Shown: piece after piece, positions 1 to 8,755 of the stretch
How positions within the stretch are numbered: the stretch's first letter is position 1
Layout of the letters: each line of letters begins with the position of its first letter
Assembly: GCA_030378005.1 (NCBI GenBank)
Contig: JAUCGF010000093.1
Location: forward strand, 1 to 63,464
Length of the DNA: 63,464 nucleotides
Direction: 5' to 3'
Origin: Desulfococcaceae bacterium HSG9
Lineage (GTDB): Bacteria; Desulfobacterota; Desulfobacteria; Desulfobacterales; JAUCGF01
Notes under the pieces: generated by a model
What the model was told of the DNA's origin: nothing
What the model saw: only the letters and a program-made list of their open reading frames with translations
The model's database searches: none
Program-made: the position numbers and the translations under genes

Positions 1-54
1 ACTTACACATATTATCCAAAAGAAGTGTTGACTTTAGTTTGCGTTACGGGCAAA

Positions 55-74
55 GCTGACTGAAGTCAGCGCTC
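55..74. repeat. Short palindrome near the window start
   Basis: Positions 55-70 read GCTGACTGAAGTCAGC, a 16-nt near-perfect palindrome followed by GCTCC. Read on the minus strand it starts GGAGCGCTGACTTCAG, a diverged relative of the GGAGTGCAAACTTCAG palindromes at 32227, 38811, 41516 and 53338. The remainder of 1-195 shows no gene. Confidence 0.4.
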
Positions 75-195
75 CTGATGGGTAAGTTATTTAATTCGCG
101 TTCCTAACCTGTCCGACGGTGTTTTGGGGCAATCTGTTTATCCGCTCGGACTACAAATTATACATAAACAATCAATTCAAAAGAGAGGTGTAATT

Positions 196-780
196 ATGCA
201 AGAGAAAGACAAACAGAAAAAGGTTATCGTGCTTCTGGGAAGTCCCCGGAAAAAAGGCAACAGCACAACTTTGGCCAAACAAATCATTCGCGGTGTGGAA
301 TCCGCAGGCGGCCAGGCAGAAACGGTTTACTTGAACGGCCTGAATATCAAACCCTGTCAGGGATGTTACGCCTGCAAAAAAGAAAATAGCAGCGGCTGTG
401 CGGTAAATGACGATATGCAATCCCTGTATCCGAAATTGGTCGAGTCGGATGCTTGGGTCATTGCAAGCCCGGTGTATTGGTTTACCATGTCGGCACAGAC
501 CAAAATTTTCATAGACCGATGTTTCGCCCTGTTCAACGAAGATGCGCAAAAAAGCCCGCTTTACAAAAAACGTATCGCCATTGCCATGAGCTACGGCGAC
601 GCTGATGCATTCGCGTCAGGTTGCGTGAACGCGCTGCGCAGTTTTCAGGACACCTACAACTATGTCGGAGCTGATATCGTCGGCATGGTTTACGGCAGTG
701 CCGAGGAACCCGGTGAAATTGCGTCTAACGAGGAATTGATGAAGCAAGCCGAGGAATTGGGCAAGGAACTGTTAAGCTAG
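196..780 (+). CDS. Iron-sulfur flavoprotein / flavodoxin-family NAD(P)H:FMN reductase
   Basis: A 194-residue flavodoxin-fold protein. The N-terminal LLGSPRKKGNSTTLAKQI (residues ~11-28) is the FMN phosphate-binding loop of the NADPH-dependent FMN reductase family. PCQGCYACKKENSSGC matches the compact CX2CX2CX7C cysteine pattern of iron-sulfur flavoproteins (Isf), which hold a 4Fe-4S cluster beside FMN. SPVYWFTMSAQTKIFIDR is the second flavin-contact region. The start at 196 is chosen because AGAGAGGTG precedes it at normal spacing; the frame is open further upstream but has no such signal. It probably shuttles electrons in the cytoplasm. Lying just upstream of the hydroxylase operon it might serve that enzyme, but this is inference from position. 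Confidence 0.8.
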   Translation: MQEKDKQKKVIVLLGSPRKKGNSTTLAKQIIRGVESAGGQAETVYLNGLNIKPCQGCYACKKENSSGCAVNDDMQSLYPKLVESDAWVIASPVYWFTMSAQTKIFIDRCFALFNEDAQKSPLYKKRIAIAMSYGDADAFASGCVNALRSFQDTYNYVGADIVGMVYGSAEEPGEIASNEELMKQAEELGKELLS

Positions 781-948
781 CTGACCGATATCGGAGAATT
801 CAACAGCCGCCCCTCCGGCCAATGATCTTCGGCCATGACGGTGGCGGCATTCGCCAGACTTAACCCAATGGTATGAATTGTGGGGCTATTCTGTCTATGC
901 TGTTGTTTACCTGTAGTCTATCTGTAATCTGGATAAGGAGATCGATAC

Positions 949-1536
949 ATGTCTGAAAAGATAGTCTGTTTTTGTCAAGATATTACAGAATCTGATCTTA
1001 TCCGCGCGATTCCGGTAAAGAGATCGCGGAACCCACAATCATAGGGGGGCGGATGAGGACGACTGATGAAAAATGCTCTCCGGATGACCCGCCACCCTAT
1101 CCTCGACATTAACCGGGGAGTACGATACATCGCTCATACAAACGCCAGAAAATAAAACCAGGATGTATTGATTTGAATATACGAACAAGCTGGTTCAAAA
1201 AGTCGAAAATCTGGAAAATCGCGGGATTTTTAAAAACGCTGCCGCATTTGCCTGGTACGATGAGGGATTCTGGCTGTTTCTCAATCCGGTATGCTCTGGG
1301 AACTGAAACCGTCTCGCGTGATTATCACAACCGGGAGTTATGAACACCCGATTGTATTTGAGAATAACGATCTACCGGGAATCTTTTCGGCCAGCGCTTT
1401 ACAGCGCCTGATGCATCGCTATCATATACGTCCGGGCCGTCTAGCGGCTGTGATTGCATGCGATCAAAAAGGGGGTTGTTGTCACAGATGTCATGAATTT
1501 GAATCAACTGGAAAACAACAGTCAACAGAAATCTGA
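949..1536 (+). pseudogene. Decayed sarcosine-oxidase-alpha-like flavin oxidoreductase
   Basis: Three fragments of one former gene lie in order but in different frames. At 949, after a good GGATAAGGAG site, MSEKIVCFCQDITESDLIRA resembles the CxC start of a BFD-type 2Fe-2S domain and ends at 1044. Near 1190-1290, LVQKVENLENRGIFKNAAAF resembles the segment before the second Rossmann fold. From 1291, LKPSRVIITTGSYEHPIVFE and NDLPGIFSASALQRLMHRY match the FAD/NAD core of sarcosine oxidase alpha and related disulfide oxidoreductases, again ending early. Family assignment is by remembered motif; large deletions and frameshifts are evident. The intact gene may once have been part of the neighbouring catabolic cluster. 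Confidence 0.6.
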
Positions 1537-1951
1537 AAAACTACAATGTTGAACACGGCAAACTCGTATCGAAACGTTTTTACTTCTTTTCCAGAGCGCA
1601 GCGGAGTGACAATCATACCGTAATCATCAATTCTGTTTACAAAAGGTTTTTGACTTTCAAGCAAAAAACGCTTGCTTTTCAGCCCTTATTCTTTTAGGGG
1701 TTTATAAAAAGGTTTCGGTCGTGGCCTAAAAGCGTTGAGCAGGCAGCTTTCGAATAACGGCCTGTTTTAAAATAATATCGGCAGATATACATTCCGATGA
1801 GATGATCAGTTATTATCTGTCAAATTAGACAAATTATTGAACCATTGAAAAATGAAAAGTTATAAATTAATTTTGGTTAAGCATTTATTTGAAATTTATT
1901 TGAGGTTTGAATATTGTAATTTGTAATTTATAAATTAAGGAGGTCGAAAAC
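1537..1951. other. Intergenic stretch upstream of the hydroxylase operon
   Basis: No reading frame here looks like a gene. The part from about 1780 to 1935 is very AT-rich and contains stretches such as GAAATTTATTTGAGGTTTGAA and TTTGTAATTTATAAATTAA that recall the AT-rich palindromic repeats at 47723 and 48023. It may hold the promoter of the xdh-type operon, but no -35/-10 pair stands out. Confidence 0.5.
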
Positions 1952-4234
1952 ATGGCCGTAGGTAAATCTCCCAGACGCAAAGATGCCGTGGCAAAAGTCA
2001 CCGGGCGAGCGCGCTACACCGACGACTTGAGTATGCCGGGCATGCTGTATGCCAAATATGTCAGAAGCCCCATTGCGCATGGTCGCGTTCTGCACATCGA
2101 CACTCAGAAAGCCCAAAGCCTTTACGGCGTGGAAGCTGTTTTCACTTTTGAGGACGTGCCGGATAAGCGATTCGCAACGGCCGGGCATCCCTATTCCCTT
2201 GATTCCAAGCATACGGACATAGCTGACAGGCGTCTTTTAACCGGCCATGTCCGCTACCAGGGAGATGAGGTCGCTATTGTCGTGGCCAGGGACCGGTTGA
2301 CTGCTGAAGCGGCTGTTGAACTGGTGCAAGTCAAATATGAAGAATATCCCGTTGCAGTGAACGCTCAAACCGCATTGAAAGCAGACACGCCCCCGATTCA
2401 CGAGGGCGGCAACGTGATCGGGTCACATCGGTTCGAGGTAGGAGGCATGCTTGAAAAGGCTTTTGAGGAGGCTGATGAAATCGTTGAGAGTCACTATCAA
2501 ACCGGTGTTGTCCAACATTGTCATATAGAAAACCACAGCACTTATGCTTACATGGATGACATGGAACACATCGTGGTGGTGTCCTCCACCCAGATTCCGC
2601 ATATATGTCGCCGTATCGTGGGCGAAGCTCTGGATATACCCTGGGGACGCGTGCGAGTTGTCAAACCATATATAGGCGGCGGTTTTGGCAACAAGCAGGA
2701 CGTAATTCTTGAACCTATGGCGGCCTTTTTGTGCATGAAACTGGGCGGCGTTCCCGTGAAGATCGAACTGCCCCGGGAGGAATGTTTCATCAGCACACGC
2801 ACGAGGCACTCCACCAGAAGTAACATTCGCGCCGGTACAACTAAGGACGGCGTTCTTAAAGGCCTGGACATTGAAATTTTTTCCAATACAGGCGCTTATG
2901 CTTCCCATGGTCACGCCATTATGGGCGCCGCAGGTTCCAAGTCCTGTAACTTGTATCCGCGTAGCGTCATCAAGCTAAAAGCCACGACCCATTACGCCAA
3001 TATCCCGACCGCCGGGGCCATGCGCGCTTATGGCTCTCCGCAGGTCATTTTCGGCATAGAATGCCTTATGGAAGAAGCCGCGCGCGCTATAAACATGGAC
3101 TCCCTTGACTTCCGCATTAAAAACGTAGCGAGACAGGGCGACATCAACCCACTGAAAGAGAAAGAAATTCTGAGTTGCGGCATGGTCGAGTGTCTTGAAA
3201 ATGGCCGTGAACTTATCGGCTGGGATGCAAAGAAGAAAGCTTACAAGAACCAAACCGGCCACCTGCGCAGAGGTCTGGGCGTAGCCTGCTTCAGTTACGG
3301 GTCCGGCACATATCCGGCCTGTGTGGAAATAGCGGGCGCGCGTCTGATCCTTAATCAGGATGGCTCCGTGCATCTGCAAATCGGCGCTACTGAGATCGGC
3401 CAAGGTTCGGACACCGCTTTTTGTCAGATGGCGGCAGAGACTTTGGGCGTTTCTTTTGATAATATTCATGTGGTCAGCACCCAGGATACCGATGTCAGCC
3501 CGTTTGACACCGGTGCTTATGCCTCTCGCCAAACTTATGTTGTGGCACCGGCTGTTAAGCAGGCCGCCCAAGAACTCAAGGCGAAAATCCTGGCATATAC
3601 CGCTCTGATGACCGGTCAGGTTCCCGAATCATTGGACTTGATAGCTGGAAATGTTGTCTTTGCCAACCGACCGGATAAGGTCGTTCTGCCGTTAGACAAA
3701 GTCGCTATGGACACATACTACCACAAAGAACGGGGAGGACAGTTGACCGCTGACGTTTCCTATAAAACGCGCACCAATTCCCCATCCTTTGGCTGTACTT
3801 TCGTGGACCTCGAAGTGGATATTCCTCTATGCAAGGTCTTCATCAAGGAGATTTTCAATGTTCACGATTCCGGCGTGATCATTCATCCGCAGATGGCCGC
3901 AGGACAGGTGCATGGCGGTCTTGCTATGGGTATCGGCATGGCTTTGTACGAGGAACTTTTGATTGACGAAAATTCCGGGTATATTTATAACAACAACCTG
4001 CTTGACTACAAGATGCCCACCTGCATGGACATCCCCGATCTGGGTTGTGCCTTTGTCGAAACCCGCGAGCCTACTGGCGGATACGGCAACAAATCTCTGG
4101 GAGAACCGCCGAACATTACGCCCGCTCCGGCCATCCGCAACGCTGTATGGGATGCCACCGGCGTTAAAATCGACGAGATTCCCATGACTCCCAAAACCCT
4201 TTATCGGCACTTCGCCAAAGCCGGTCTGATATAG
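1952..4234 (+). CDS. xdhA: Xanthine dehydrogenase-type molybdopterin-binding subunit
   Basis: A 760-residue catalytic subunit of the xanthine oxidase family, which hydroxylates N-heterocycles or aldehydes at a Mo centre. Residues ~18-130 form the a/b hammerhead (GRARYTDDLSMPGMLYAKYV). GGGFGNKQD (~242-250), GAMRAYGSPQ (~355-364) and ATEIGQGSD contact the cofactor. The C-terminal NKSLGEPPNITPAPA supplies the conserved catalytic Glu (~717). TAAGGAGG lies just upstream of ATG. It heads a three-gene operon with the FAD and Fe-S subunits at 12-nt and 1-nt spacing. Neighbouring NCS2 permeases and a guanine deaminase favour xanthine or hypoxanthine as substrate, but the family also includes nicotinate and hydroxybenzoyl-CoA enzymes. 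Cytoplasmic: no signal peptide. Confidence 0.88.
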   Translation: MAVGKSPRRKDAVAKVTGRARYTDDLSMPGMLYAKYVRSPIAHGRVLHIDTQKAQSLYGVEAVFTFEDVPDKRFATAGHPYSLDSKHTDIADRRLLTGHVRYQGDEVAIVVARDRLTAEAAVELVQVKYEEYPVAVNAQTALKADTPPIHEGGNVIGSHRFEVGGMLEKAFEEADEIVESHYQTGVVQHCHIENHSTYAYMDDMEHIVVVSSTQIPHICRRIVGEALDIPWGRVRVVKPYIGGGFGNKQDVILEPMAAFLCMKLGGVPVKIELPREECFISTRTRHSTRSNIRAGTTKDGVLKGLDIEIFSNTGAYASHGHAIMGAAGSKSCNLYPRSVIKLKATTHYANIPTAGAMRAYGSPQVIFGIECLMEEAARAINMDSLDFRIKNVARQGDINPLKEKEILSCGMVECLENGRELIGWDAKKKAYKNQTGHLRRGLGVACFSYGSGTYPACVEIAGARLILNQDGSVHLQIGATEIGQGSDTAFCQMAAETLGVSFDNIHVVSTQDTDVSPFDTGAYASRQTYVVAPAVKQAAQELKAKILAYTALMTGQVPESLDLIAGNVVFANRPDKVVLPLDKVAMDTYYHKERGGQLTADVSYKTRTNSPSFGCTFVDLEVDIPLCKVFIKEIFNVHDSGVIIHPQMAAGQVHGGLAMGIGMALYEELLIDENSGYIYNNNLLDYKMPTCMDIPDLGCAFVETREPTGGYGNKSLGEPPNITPAPAIRNAVWDATGVKIDEIPMTPKTLYRHFAKAGLI

Positions 4235-4246
4235 AGGAGAACGAAC

Positions 4247-5122
4247 ATGTTTGCTATTGAACGTTATAACAAAGCACAAAACGTCAAAGAAGCCGTCAAC
4301 CTGCTGGCAGCCGATCCGGATGCCAAAATTATCGCCGGCGGTACAGACGTTCTCATCCGTCTCCACGGTGGAAGCAAGGAATATCGAAACCTGGTCGATA
4401 TCAACGGCCTGGCTGAACTCAAAGAGATTTCGGAAGAGGCCGGCGGTGCCGTGCGTATCGGCTCTATGGCCACTTTCAGCGAAATTATGGATTCGGACAT
4501 TGTCAACCGGTGCGTACCTGTGATTGCCGAGGCGGTCAGCACGGTCGGAGGCCCGCAGTTACGCAATACCGCGACAATGGGCGGCAACATTTGTAATGGC
4601 GCGGTCAGTGCCGACAGCGCCGGCGCTCTGCTGGTACTCCAAGCCGATCTGGAGATACAAGGAATTGGCGGCGAACGCGAAGTTCCGGTTGTAGGCTTCC
4701 ACCAAGGCCCCGGCCGGGTTTCCCTTAAACAAGGTGATGTCCTCACAGCCTTTCGTATCAAACCCGAAAACTACAAGGGATTTGGCGCATCTTATTACAA
4801 ATACGCCATGCGCGATGCCATGGACATCGCCACAATCGGATGCGCCGCCGCCGCCCGTCTGGACGGCGACAAAATAGACGAATTAAGGTTGGCCTTTACC
4901 GTGGCCGCTCCCAAGCCGATTCGATGCGAACACGCCGAAAAAACGGCCGCGGGCAAGCCGCTTTCCGAAAAAACGTTAGAGGCTATCAGCGACATTGTGC
5001 AAAAGGATGTCAAACCGCGCAGTTCCTGGCGTGCTGCCCAAGAATTTCGTCTGCATCTCATCCGCACGTTGACACAGCGGGTTGTCAGGCAGGCCATTGA
5101 AAGAGCAGGAGGTAAATTTTAA
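4247..5122 (+). CDS. xdhB: Xanthine dehydrogenase-type FAD-binding subunit
   Basis: A 291-residue FAD subunit that passes electrons from the Fe-S subunit to the final acceptor. AGGTDVLIRL (~30-40) and GGPQLRNTATMGGNIC (~100-115) are the two FAD-binding signatures of the CO dehydrogenase/xanthine dehydrogenase flavoprotein fold. The C-terminal part (from ~185) matches the family's small C-terminal domain. ATG follows GAGGAGAACGAAC and the stop codon shares one base with the start of the Fe-S subunit gene, indicating translational coupling. Confidence 0.88.
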   Translation: MFAIERYNKAQNVKEAVNLLAADPDAKIIAGGTDVLIRLHGGSKEYRNLVDINGLAELKEISEEAGGAVRIGSMATFSEIMDSDIVNRCVPVIAEAVSTVGGPQLRNTATMGGNICNGAVSADSAGALLVLQADLEIQGIGGEREVPVVGFHQGPGRVSLKQGDVLTAFRIKPENYKGFGASYYKYAMRDAMDIATIGCAAAARLDGDKIDELRLAFTVAAPKPIRCEHAEKTAAGKPLSEKTLEAISDIVQKDVKPRSSWRAAQEFRLHLIRTLTQRVVRQAIERAGGKF

Positions 5123-5613
5123 TGCAAAAAGAAATTACTTGCACCATTAACGAAAAACAGTACGTTCTTTCGGTGGATGTGCGAAAGTCTCTGTTAGATA
5201 TACTGAGAGACCTTGGCATCACCAGCGTCAAAGAAGGTTGCGGCGTGGGTGAATGCGGCGCTTGCACTGTGCTGATTGATGAAATTCCGGCAGATTCCTG
5301 CATCACGCTGGCCGTGTGGGCCGACGGAAAGACCATCCGCACGGTTGAAGGTGAATCCGCGAACGGCCAACTCTCCAAGGTTCAGCAAGCATACATTGAT
5401 GCGGGTGCTGTACAATGCGGTTTCTGCACTCCGGGCATGATTATGACCACCACGGCTTTTGTGGAAAAGCACAAGGATTGCAAGGTTTCCCGCGAAGATA
5501 TCCGCAAAGGCCACGCGGGCAACCTTTGCCGCTGCACCGGGTACGAAACTATTATTAGCGCCGTTGAAATGTGTCTGAAAGATTCAGATAACAACGATTC
5601 CGGCAAGAATTAG
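5122..5613 (+). CDS. xdhC: Xanthine dehydrogenase-type 2Fe-2S subunit
   Basis: A 163-residue electron-transfer subunit with two 2Fe-2S clusters. The plant-ferredoxin-like N-terminal cluster uses GCGVGECGACTVLID (~38-52) and a later Cys in DSC. The second, four-helix domain uses QCGFCTPGM (~97-105) and NLCRCTGY (~134-141). Length and motif order are those of separate small subunits of molybdenum hydroxylases. The ATG overlaps the preceding stop (TAATG) and AGCAGGAGG lies upstream. Confidence 0.9.
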   Translation: MQKEITCTINEKQYVLSVDVRKSLLDILRDLGITSVKEGCGVGECGACTVLIDEIPADSCITLAVWADGKTIRTVEGESANGQLSKVQQAYIDAGAVQCGFCTPGMIMTTTAFVEKHKDCKVSREDIRKGHAGNLCRCTGYETIISAVEMCLKDSDNNDSGKN

Positions 5614-5617
5614 ATAA

Positions 5618-5668
5618 GCGGAACGGCTTTCCGCTCTACATGGTGGGTTTCGCTACGCCGCACCCACC
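5618..5668. repeat. Pair of palindromes after the hydroxylase operon
   Basis: GCGGAACGGCTTTCCGC (5618-5634) and GTGGGTTTCGCTACGCCGCA followed by CCCAC (to 5668) are two short inverted repeats. They could form hairpins that end or process the hydroxylase mRNA before the permease gene. The first matches a block near 61767 (AGCGGAAAGCCGTTCCGCTC), so it belongs to a dispersed family. Confidence 0.55.
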
Positions 5669-5695
5669 CTACACTTTTAATGCAAGGAGGCTATT

Positions 5696-7081
5696 TTGAG
5701 CGAAAAAACAACGAATACCGACAGTAACGAGGAAAAAGATGTCTTTGATCTTATCTATAAATTAGATGACAATCCCCCTGTAAAAGAGGGCATGTTCGCA
5801 GCCCTTCAGCACCTTTTGGCGATCATTGTCGGAATTATCACACCAACCCTGATCATCGGAGGCGTCCTAGGTCTAGGCAGCGAAATTCCATATTTAATTA
5901 GTATGGCGCTGTTTGTTTCAGGTGTGGGCACATTCATCCAGGTAAAACGCATCGGACCGGTAGGCTCCGGGATATTGAGTATCCAGGGAACCAGCTTTGC
6001 TTTTCTGGGCGCGATATTGACAGCCGGCTTTATGGTAAAAAACCAGGGTGGCGGAACAAAAGAGATTTTGTCAACGATCTATGGTTTATGTTTTTTCGGA
6101 GCGTTTATTGAGATGATTCTCAGCCGTTTCCTCCACCGTCTGAAGACAATAATCACACCTGTCGTTACCGGAACGGTTGTGACACTTATCGGCCTGAGCC
6201 TGGTTAAAGTCGGACTCATGGATATGGCCGGCGGCAAGTGGCTTCTTGACAACAAACCGGAGTTGTTCGGAAACGCCCAAAACCTTTCGCTTGCGTTTCT
6301 TGTCCTGATTATCGTTATTATCCTGACCAATAGCAAAAATAAGTTTCTGCGAATGGGTTCTGTGGTGATAGGATTGATAGTAGGATATATCATCGCCGCA
6401 TTCATGGGGATGGTCAATTTTAACGCATTGCAGGGCCTGCCTTTTATGAGTGTTCCCATCCCGTTCAAATACGGTTTCAGCTTTAATCTGACCGCGTTTA
6501 TCCCGGTTGCCTTTATCTATCTCATCACCACAATCGAATCAACAGGAGACCTTACAGCCACATCAATGGTGTCCGGCGAACCTATCCAAGGGGAGTTGTA
6601 TATGAAGAGAATCAAAGGCGGCGTCCTGGGAGATGGTGTGAATTCCGCTATCGCCGCCATGTTCAATACGTTTCCCAATACGACTTTCAGCCAGAATAAC
6701 GGTGTGATCCAACTTACCGGCATTGCCAGTCGTTATGTGGGAATGTATCTGGCCGGTTTCCTGGTTATTCTCGGATTGTTCCCGGTTGTCGGGGCGTTCT
6801 TCCGTTCATTGCCCAATCCCGTACTCGGAGGGGCCACCATTGTCATGTTCGGAATGGTCGGCGCGGCAGGCATAAAAATTATCGCATCCAGCCCGATAGA
6901 CAGACGCGATATGCTGATTATGGCTGTCGCCTTCGGTCTGGGATTCGGAGTGGCTTATGTTCCGGGATTTCTCGGCAAGATGCCTGAGGCGATCCAGCAA
7001 ATTTTCGGATCAGCAGTGACCACCGGCGGGATTACGGCACTTTTGCTGAATACGTTTTTGCCGGGGCGTAGAGATAAGTGA
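5696..7081 (+). CDS. NCS2-family nucleobase permease (uracil/xanthine type)
   Basis: A 461-residue membrane transporter with the many hydrophobic segments of the nucleobase:cation symporter-2 family. SIQGTSFAFLG and the signature FSQNNGVIQLTGIASRYVG (~325-345) identify the group that contains UraA, PbuX and XanQ. Start is TTG at 5696, seven bases after AAGGAGG; no ATG lies at this position and the N-terminus is acidic and cytoplasmic as usual. Its place directly after the hydroxylase genes suggests it brings a purine such as xanthine or urate into the cell. Substrate cannot be decided from sequence. Confidence 0.87.
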   Translation: MSEKTTNTDSNEEKDVFDLIYKLDDNPPVKEGMFAALQHLLAIIVGIITPTLIIGGVLGLGSEIPYLISMALFVSGVGTFIQVKRIGPVGSGILSIQGTSFAFLGAILTAGFMVKNQGGGTKEILSTIYGLCFFGAFIEMILSRFLHRLKTIITPVVTGTVVTLIGLSLVKVGLMDMAGGKWLLDNKPELFGNAQNLSLAFLVLIIVIILTNSKNKFLRMGSVVIGLIVGYIIAAFMGMVNFNALQGLPFMSVPIPFKYGFSFNLTAFIPVAFIYLITTIESTGDLTATSMVSGEPIQGELYMKRIKGGVLGDGVNSAIAAMFNTFPNTTFSQNNGVIQLTGIASRYVGMYLAGFLVILGLFPVVGAFFRSLPNPVLGGATIVMFGMVGAAGIKIIASSPIDRRDMLIMAVAFGLGFGVAYVPGFLGKMPEAIQQIFGSAVTTGGITALLLNTFLPGRRDK

Positions 7082-7212
7082 TATCTGATGCAATATTGGG
7101 AAAATGTCTTGTTAAGCCCTCAGTTTTAATATACGCTTCAGTGTTTGTGGGATAAATTGAAACAAACAACAAACATTTCATCGGTCAATTTGTCAGTATC
7201 CTTTATTTTAGT

Positions 7213-7231
7213 ATGGAATGATATACAGAAA
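7213..7231 (+). repeat. 19-nt direct repeat, copy 1, at the left edge of the accessory island
   Basis: ATGGAATGATATACAGAAA here recurs as ATGGAATGATATACGGAAA at 10957-10975, 18 of 19 bases the same. Copies lie just before the first gene of each of two restriction-modification modules, so they may mark recombination seams or shared upstream signals. Confidence 0.6.
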
Positions 7232-7262
7232 CAACATAATCACTTGTTAGCGGAGGTGAAAA

Positions 7263-7748
7263 ATGGGAATATGGCAATGGATTAAAGATGTAACTGTAAA
7301 GGTCTTCTGGCCTTGGTTCAAGGAGGTCGCTTGGCCGTTTATTCGTCAACATCTGAAAGACATAATAGTTTTTGTATTGGATTTGTTCAAAGAGAAATTA
7401 AAAAAATGGATGTCGCAACAAGCAAAAGATAAGGAAGATAGAGCAAATCAAAAAGCTGAGGATTATGAAAAAAAAGCAAACGCTTCCAATGATGATAGAG
7501 AAGCAGAAAAATTTGGAGATATTGCAAAAGTATGGCGAGAAGTGGCAGAGCAATTTCGACAGGAAAATGAGACCCTCAAAAGGAAGATTGATGAATTGTC
7601 CAGAGAAGTAAAAGAGGAAGCCTTCAAAAAAACTAATAGTTTAGAAATTGATTTAGATTTTTCAGATGAAAAGCCGATACTATCAATCGGCCATTCAACT
7701 TACAGTTTACCCCAATTGCCATCAAGAGATAATAATGGCAAAGGATAA
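7263..7748 (+). CDS. Coiled-coil protein of unknown function
   Basis: A 161-residue protein that I do not recognise. Residues 1-50 are rich in Trp and hydrophobic residues (IWQWIKDVTVKVFWPWFKEV, IIVFVLDLF) and could form a membrane-associated or amphipathic helix. Residues ~50-120 are highly charged with heptad-like spacing and should form a coiled coil; the tail is acidic then polar. A strong GCGGAGGTG ribosome site precedes ATG. TTGTTAGCGG (7244-7253) upstream and CCGCTAACAA (7751-7760) downstream form a perfect 10-bp inverted repeat that frames the gene, as if it were a separate cassette. Confidence 0.6.
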   Translation: MGIWQWIKDVTVKVFWPWFKEVAWPFIRQHLKDIIVFVLDLFKEKLKKWMSQQAKDKEDRANQKAEDYEKKANASNDDREAEKFGDIAKVWREVAEQFRQENETLKRKIDELSREVKEEAFKKTNSLEIDLDFSDEKPILSIGHSTYSLPQLPSRDNNGKG

Positions 7749-7750
7749 AC

Positions 7751-7830
7751 CGCTAACAACCGCATTATCTCGGACTGGTAATTCCGTTGCTCTCCATTGC
7801 CAGCTAGTTATACGGGGCGTTGTCCGGCAA
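7751..7830 (+). repeat. attC-like hairpin region
   Basis: After the coiled-coil gene, CTGGTAAT (7776-7783) can pair with ATTGCCAG (7797-7804), and an outer pair of arms (TAACAACCGC near 7755 and GGGGCGTTGT near 7815) is partly complementary. Conserved-looking outer arms around a variable stem resemble integron attC sites, but the terminal GTTRRRY core is not clean. Treat as a candidate only. Confidence 0.35.
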
Positions 7831-7852
7831 AACGAAATAGAAAAGAATAAGA

Positions 7853-8752
7853 ATGAAAAGGGATTTGATAGAAATATTTGGGTATTCACCGGATGATCTT
7901 ACAGTCGAAGCGAGATCACTCTGGAACTTGGAAGCATGTCCTTTCATTGAAAAATCATGTATTAAATATAATCATGATAAATCAATAGCTTATGGCACAT
8001 GCTCCGTAACATCTCCATATGGCGATATTATTATATGCCCCAATCGATTATATGAAAATAATTATGAAAGCATAAAGCGTATTTCGAAAGATGTATACGG
8101 TGATAATCTCAAATTTTATTTCTTTGATGAGTATATAAAGCATAGGAATCAAGTAGAAGAATGCGTTGTCGCTTTAGGAAAAAATTCTGGCAAGGAAGTG
8201 AAAATTGGCAATTCTTTATCAATGGATTGGGTGCTTGCAAGAATAATAAATGGTCATCTCAAAGAATATGTTGGTATTGAAGTTCAAAGTATTGATATAA
8301 CGGGAAATTACAGAGATACTTGGCATGCCTACAATAATTTGCCACTGTCTAAATCCTCCCACTTAGCCATTCCATCTTCAAATCATGGATTAAATTGGGC
8401 AAACGTTTACAAACGATTAATTCCCCAATTAATAAGAAAAGGTATCGTCTATTCTCGCTCCCGGCTTGTAAGGAAGGGGCTGTATTTTATCGTTCCAGAT
8501 ATAGTGTATATGAAATTTGAGGATATTATTGGGGAAATTCCGAAAAGGAAAAAAGCAAAAAACAATACAATTACAGTCTTTACTTATAAATTAGGCAGAA
8601 AAGCCAAAAATGGTAAGAGACGTAAAATATTGCCCTCAAGAACCATTAGATTTTTAACAACTGATTTTGCTAATCGTTTCATTAAAGGGCCCAATTTACC
8701 ATCAGGGGATAACCTTGATGATGCGGTAAGCAGAGTTCTTGGGATTAAGTGA
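7853..8752 (+). CDS. NotI-like type II restriction endonuclease
   Basis: A 299-residue protein matching the NotI restriction-enzyme family. Four cysteines in ACPF, SCIKY, GTCSV and IICPNR (~29, 35, 50, 63) reproduce the N-terminal Cys4 iron site known from NotI. SLSMDWVLARI followed about 20 residues later by YVGIEVQSID gives the D...ExQ variant of the PD-(D/E)xK nuclease core seen in NotI. The protein is somewhat shorter than NotI (383 residues). The gene ends 3 nt before a DNA methylase gene, so the two form one restriction-modification unit. NotI cuts GCGGCCGC; whether this enzyme does is unknown. Much more AT-rich than the flanking purine genes, which suggests acquisition. Confidence 0.75.
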   Translation: MKRDLIEIFGYSPDDLTVEARSLWNLEACPFIEKSCIKYNHDKSIAYGTCSVTSPYGDIIICPNRLYENNYESIKRISKDVYGDNLKFYFFDEYIKHRNQVEECVVALGKNSGKEVKIGNSLSMDWVLARIINGHLKEYVGIEVQSIDITGNYRDTWHAYNNLPLSKSSHLAIPSSNHGLNWANVYKRLIPQLIRKGIVYSRSRLVRKGLYFIVPDIVYMKFEDIIGEIPKRKKAKNNTITVFTYKLGRKAKNGKRRKILPSRTIRFLTTDFANRFIKGPNLPSGDNLDDAVSRVLGIK

Positions 8753-8755
8753 GAA

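Noticed and set aside
781..948. A 34-codon protein-like stretch on the minus strand (HTIGLSLANAATVMAED)
   Set aside because: Too short, no start, no recognised family; could be chance.
2423..3571. Long open frames on the minus strand opposite the molybdopterin subunit gene
   Set aside because: They lie antisense to a gene with clear family motifs, have no ribosome sites and show no protein-family features; they follow from the codon bias of the sense strand.
4264..5097. Minus-strand open frames opposite the FAD subunit gene
   Set aside because: Ser/Arg/Pro-rich translations typical of antisense shadows, no start signals.
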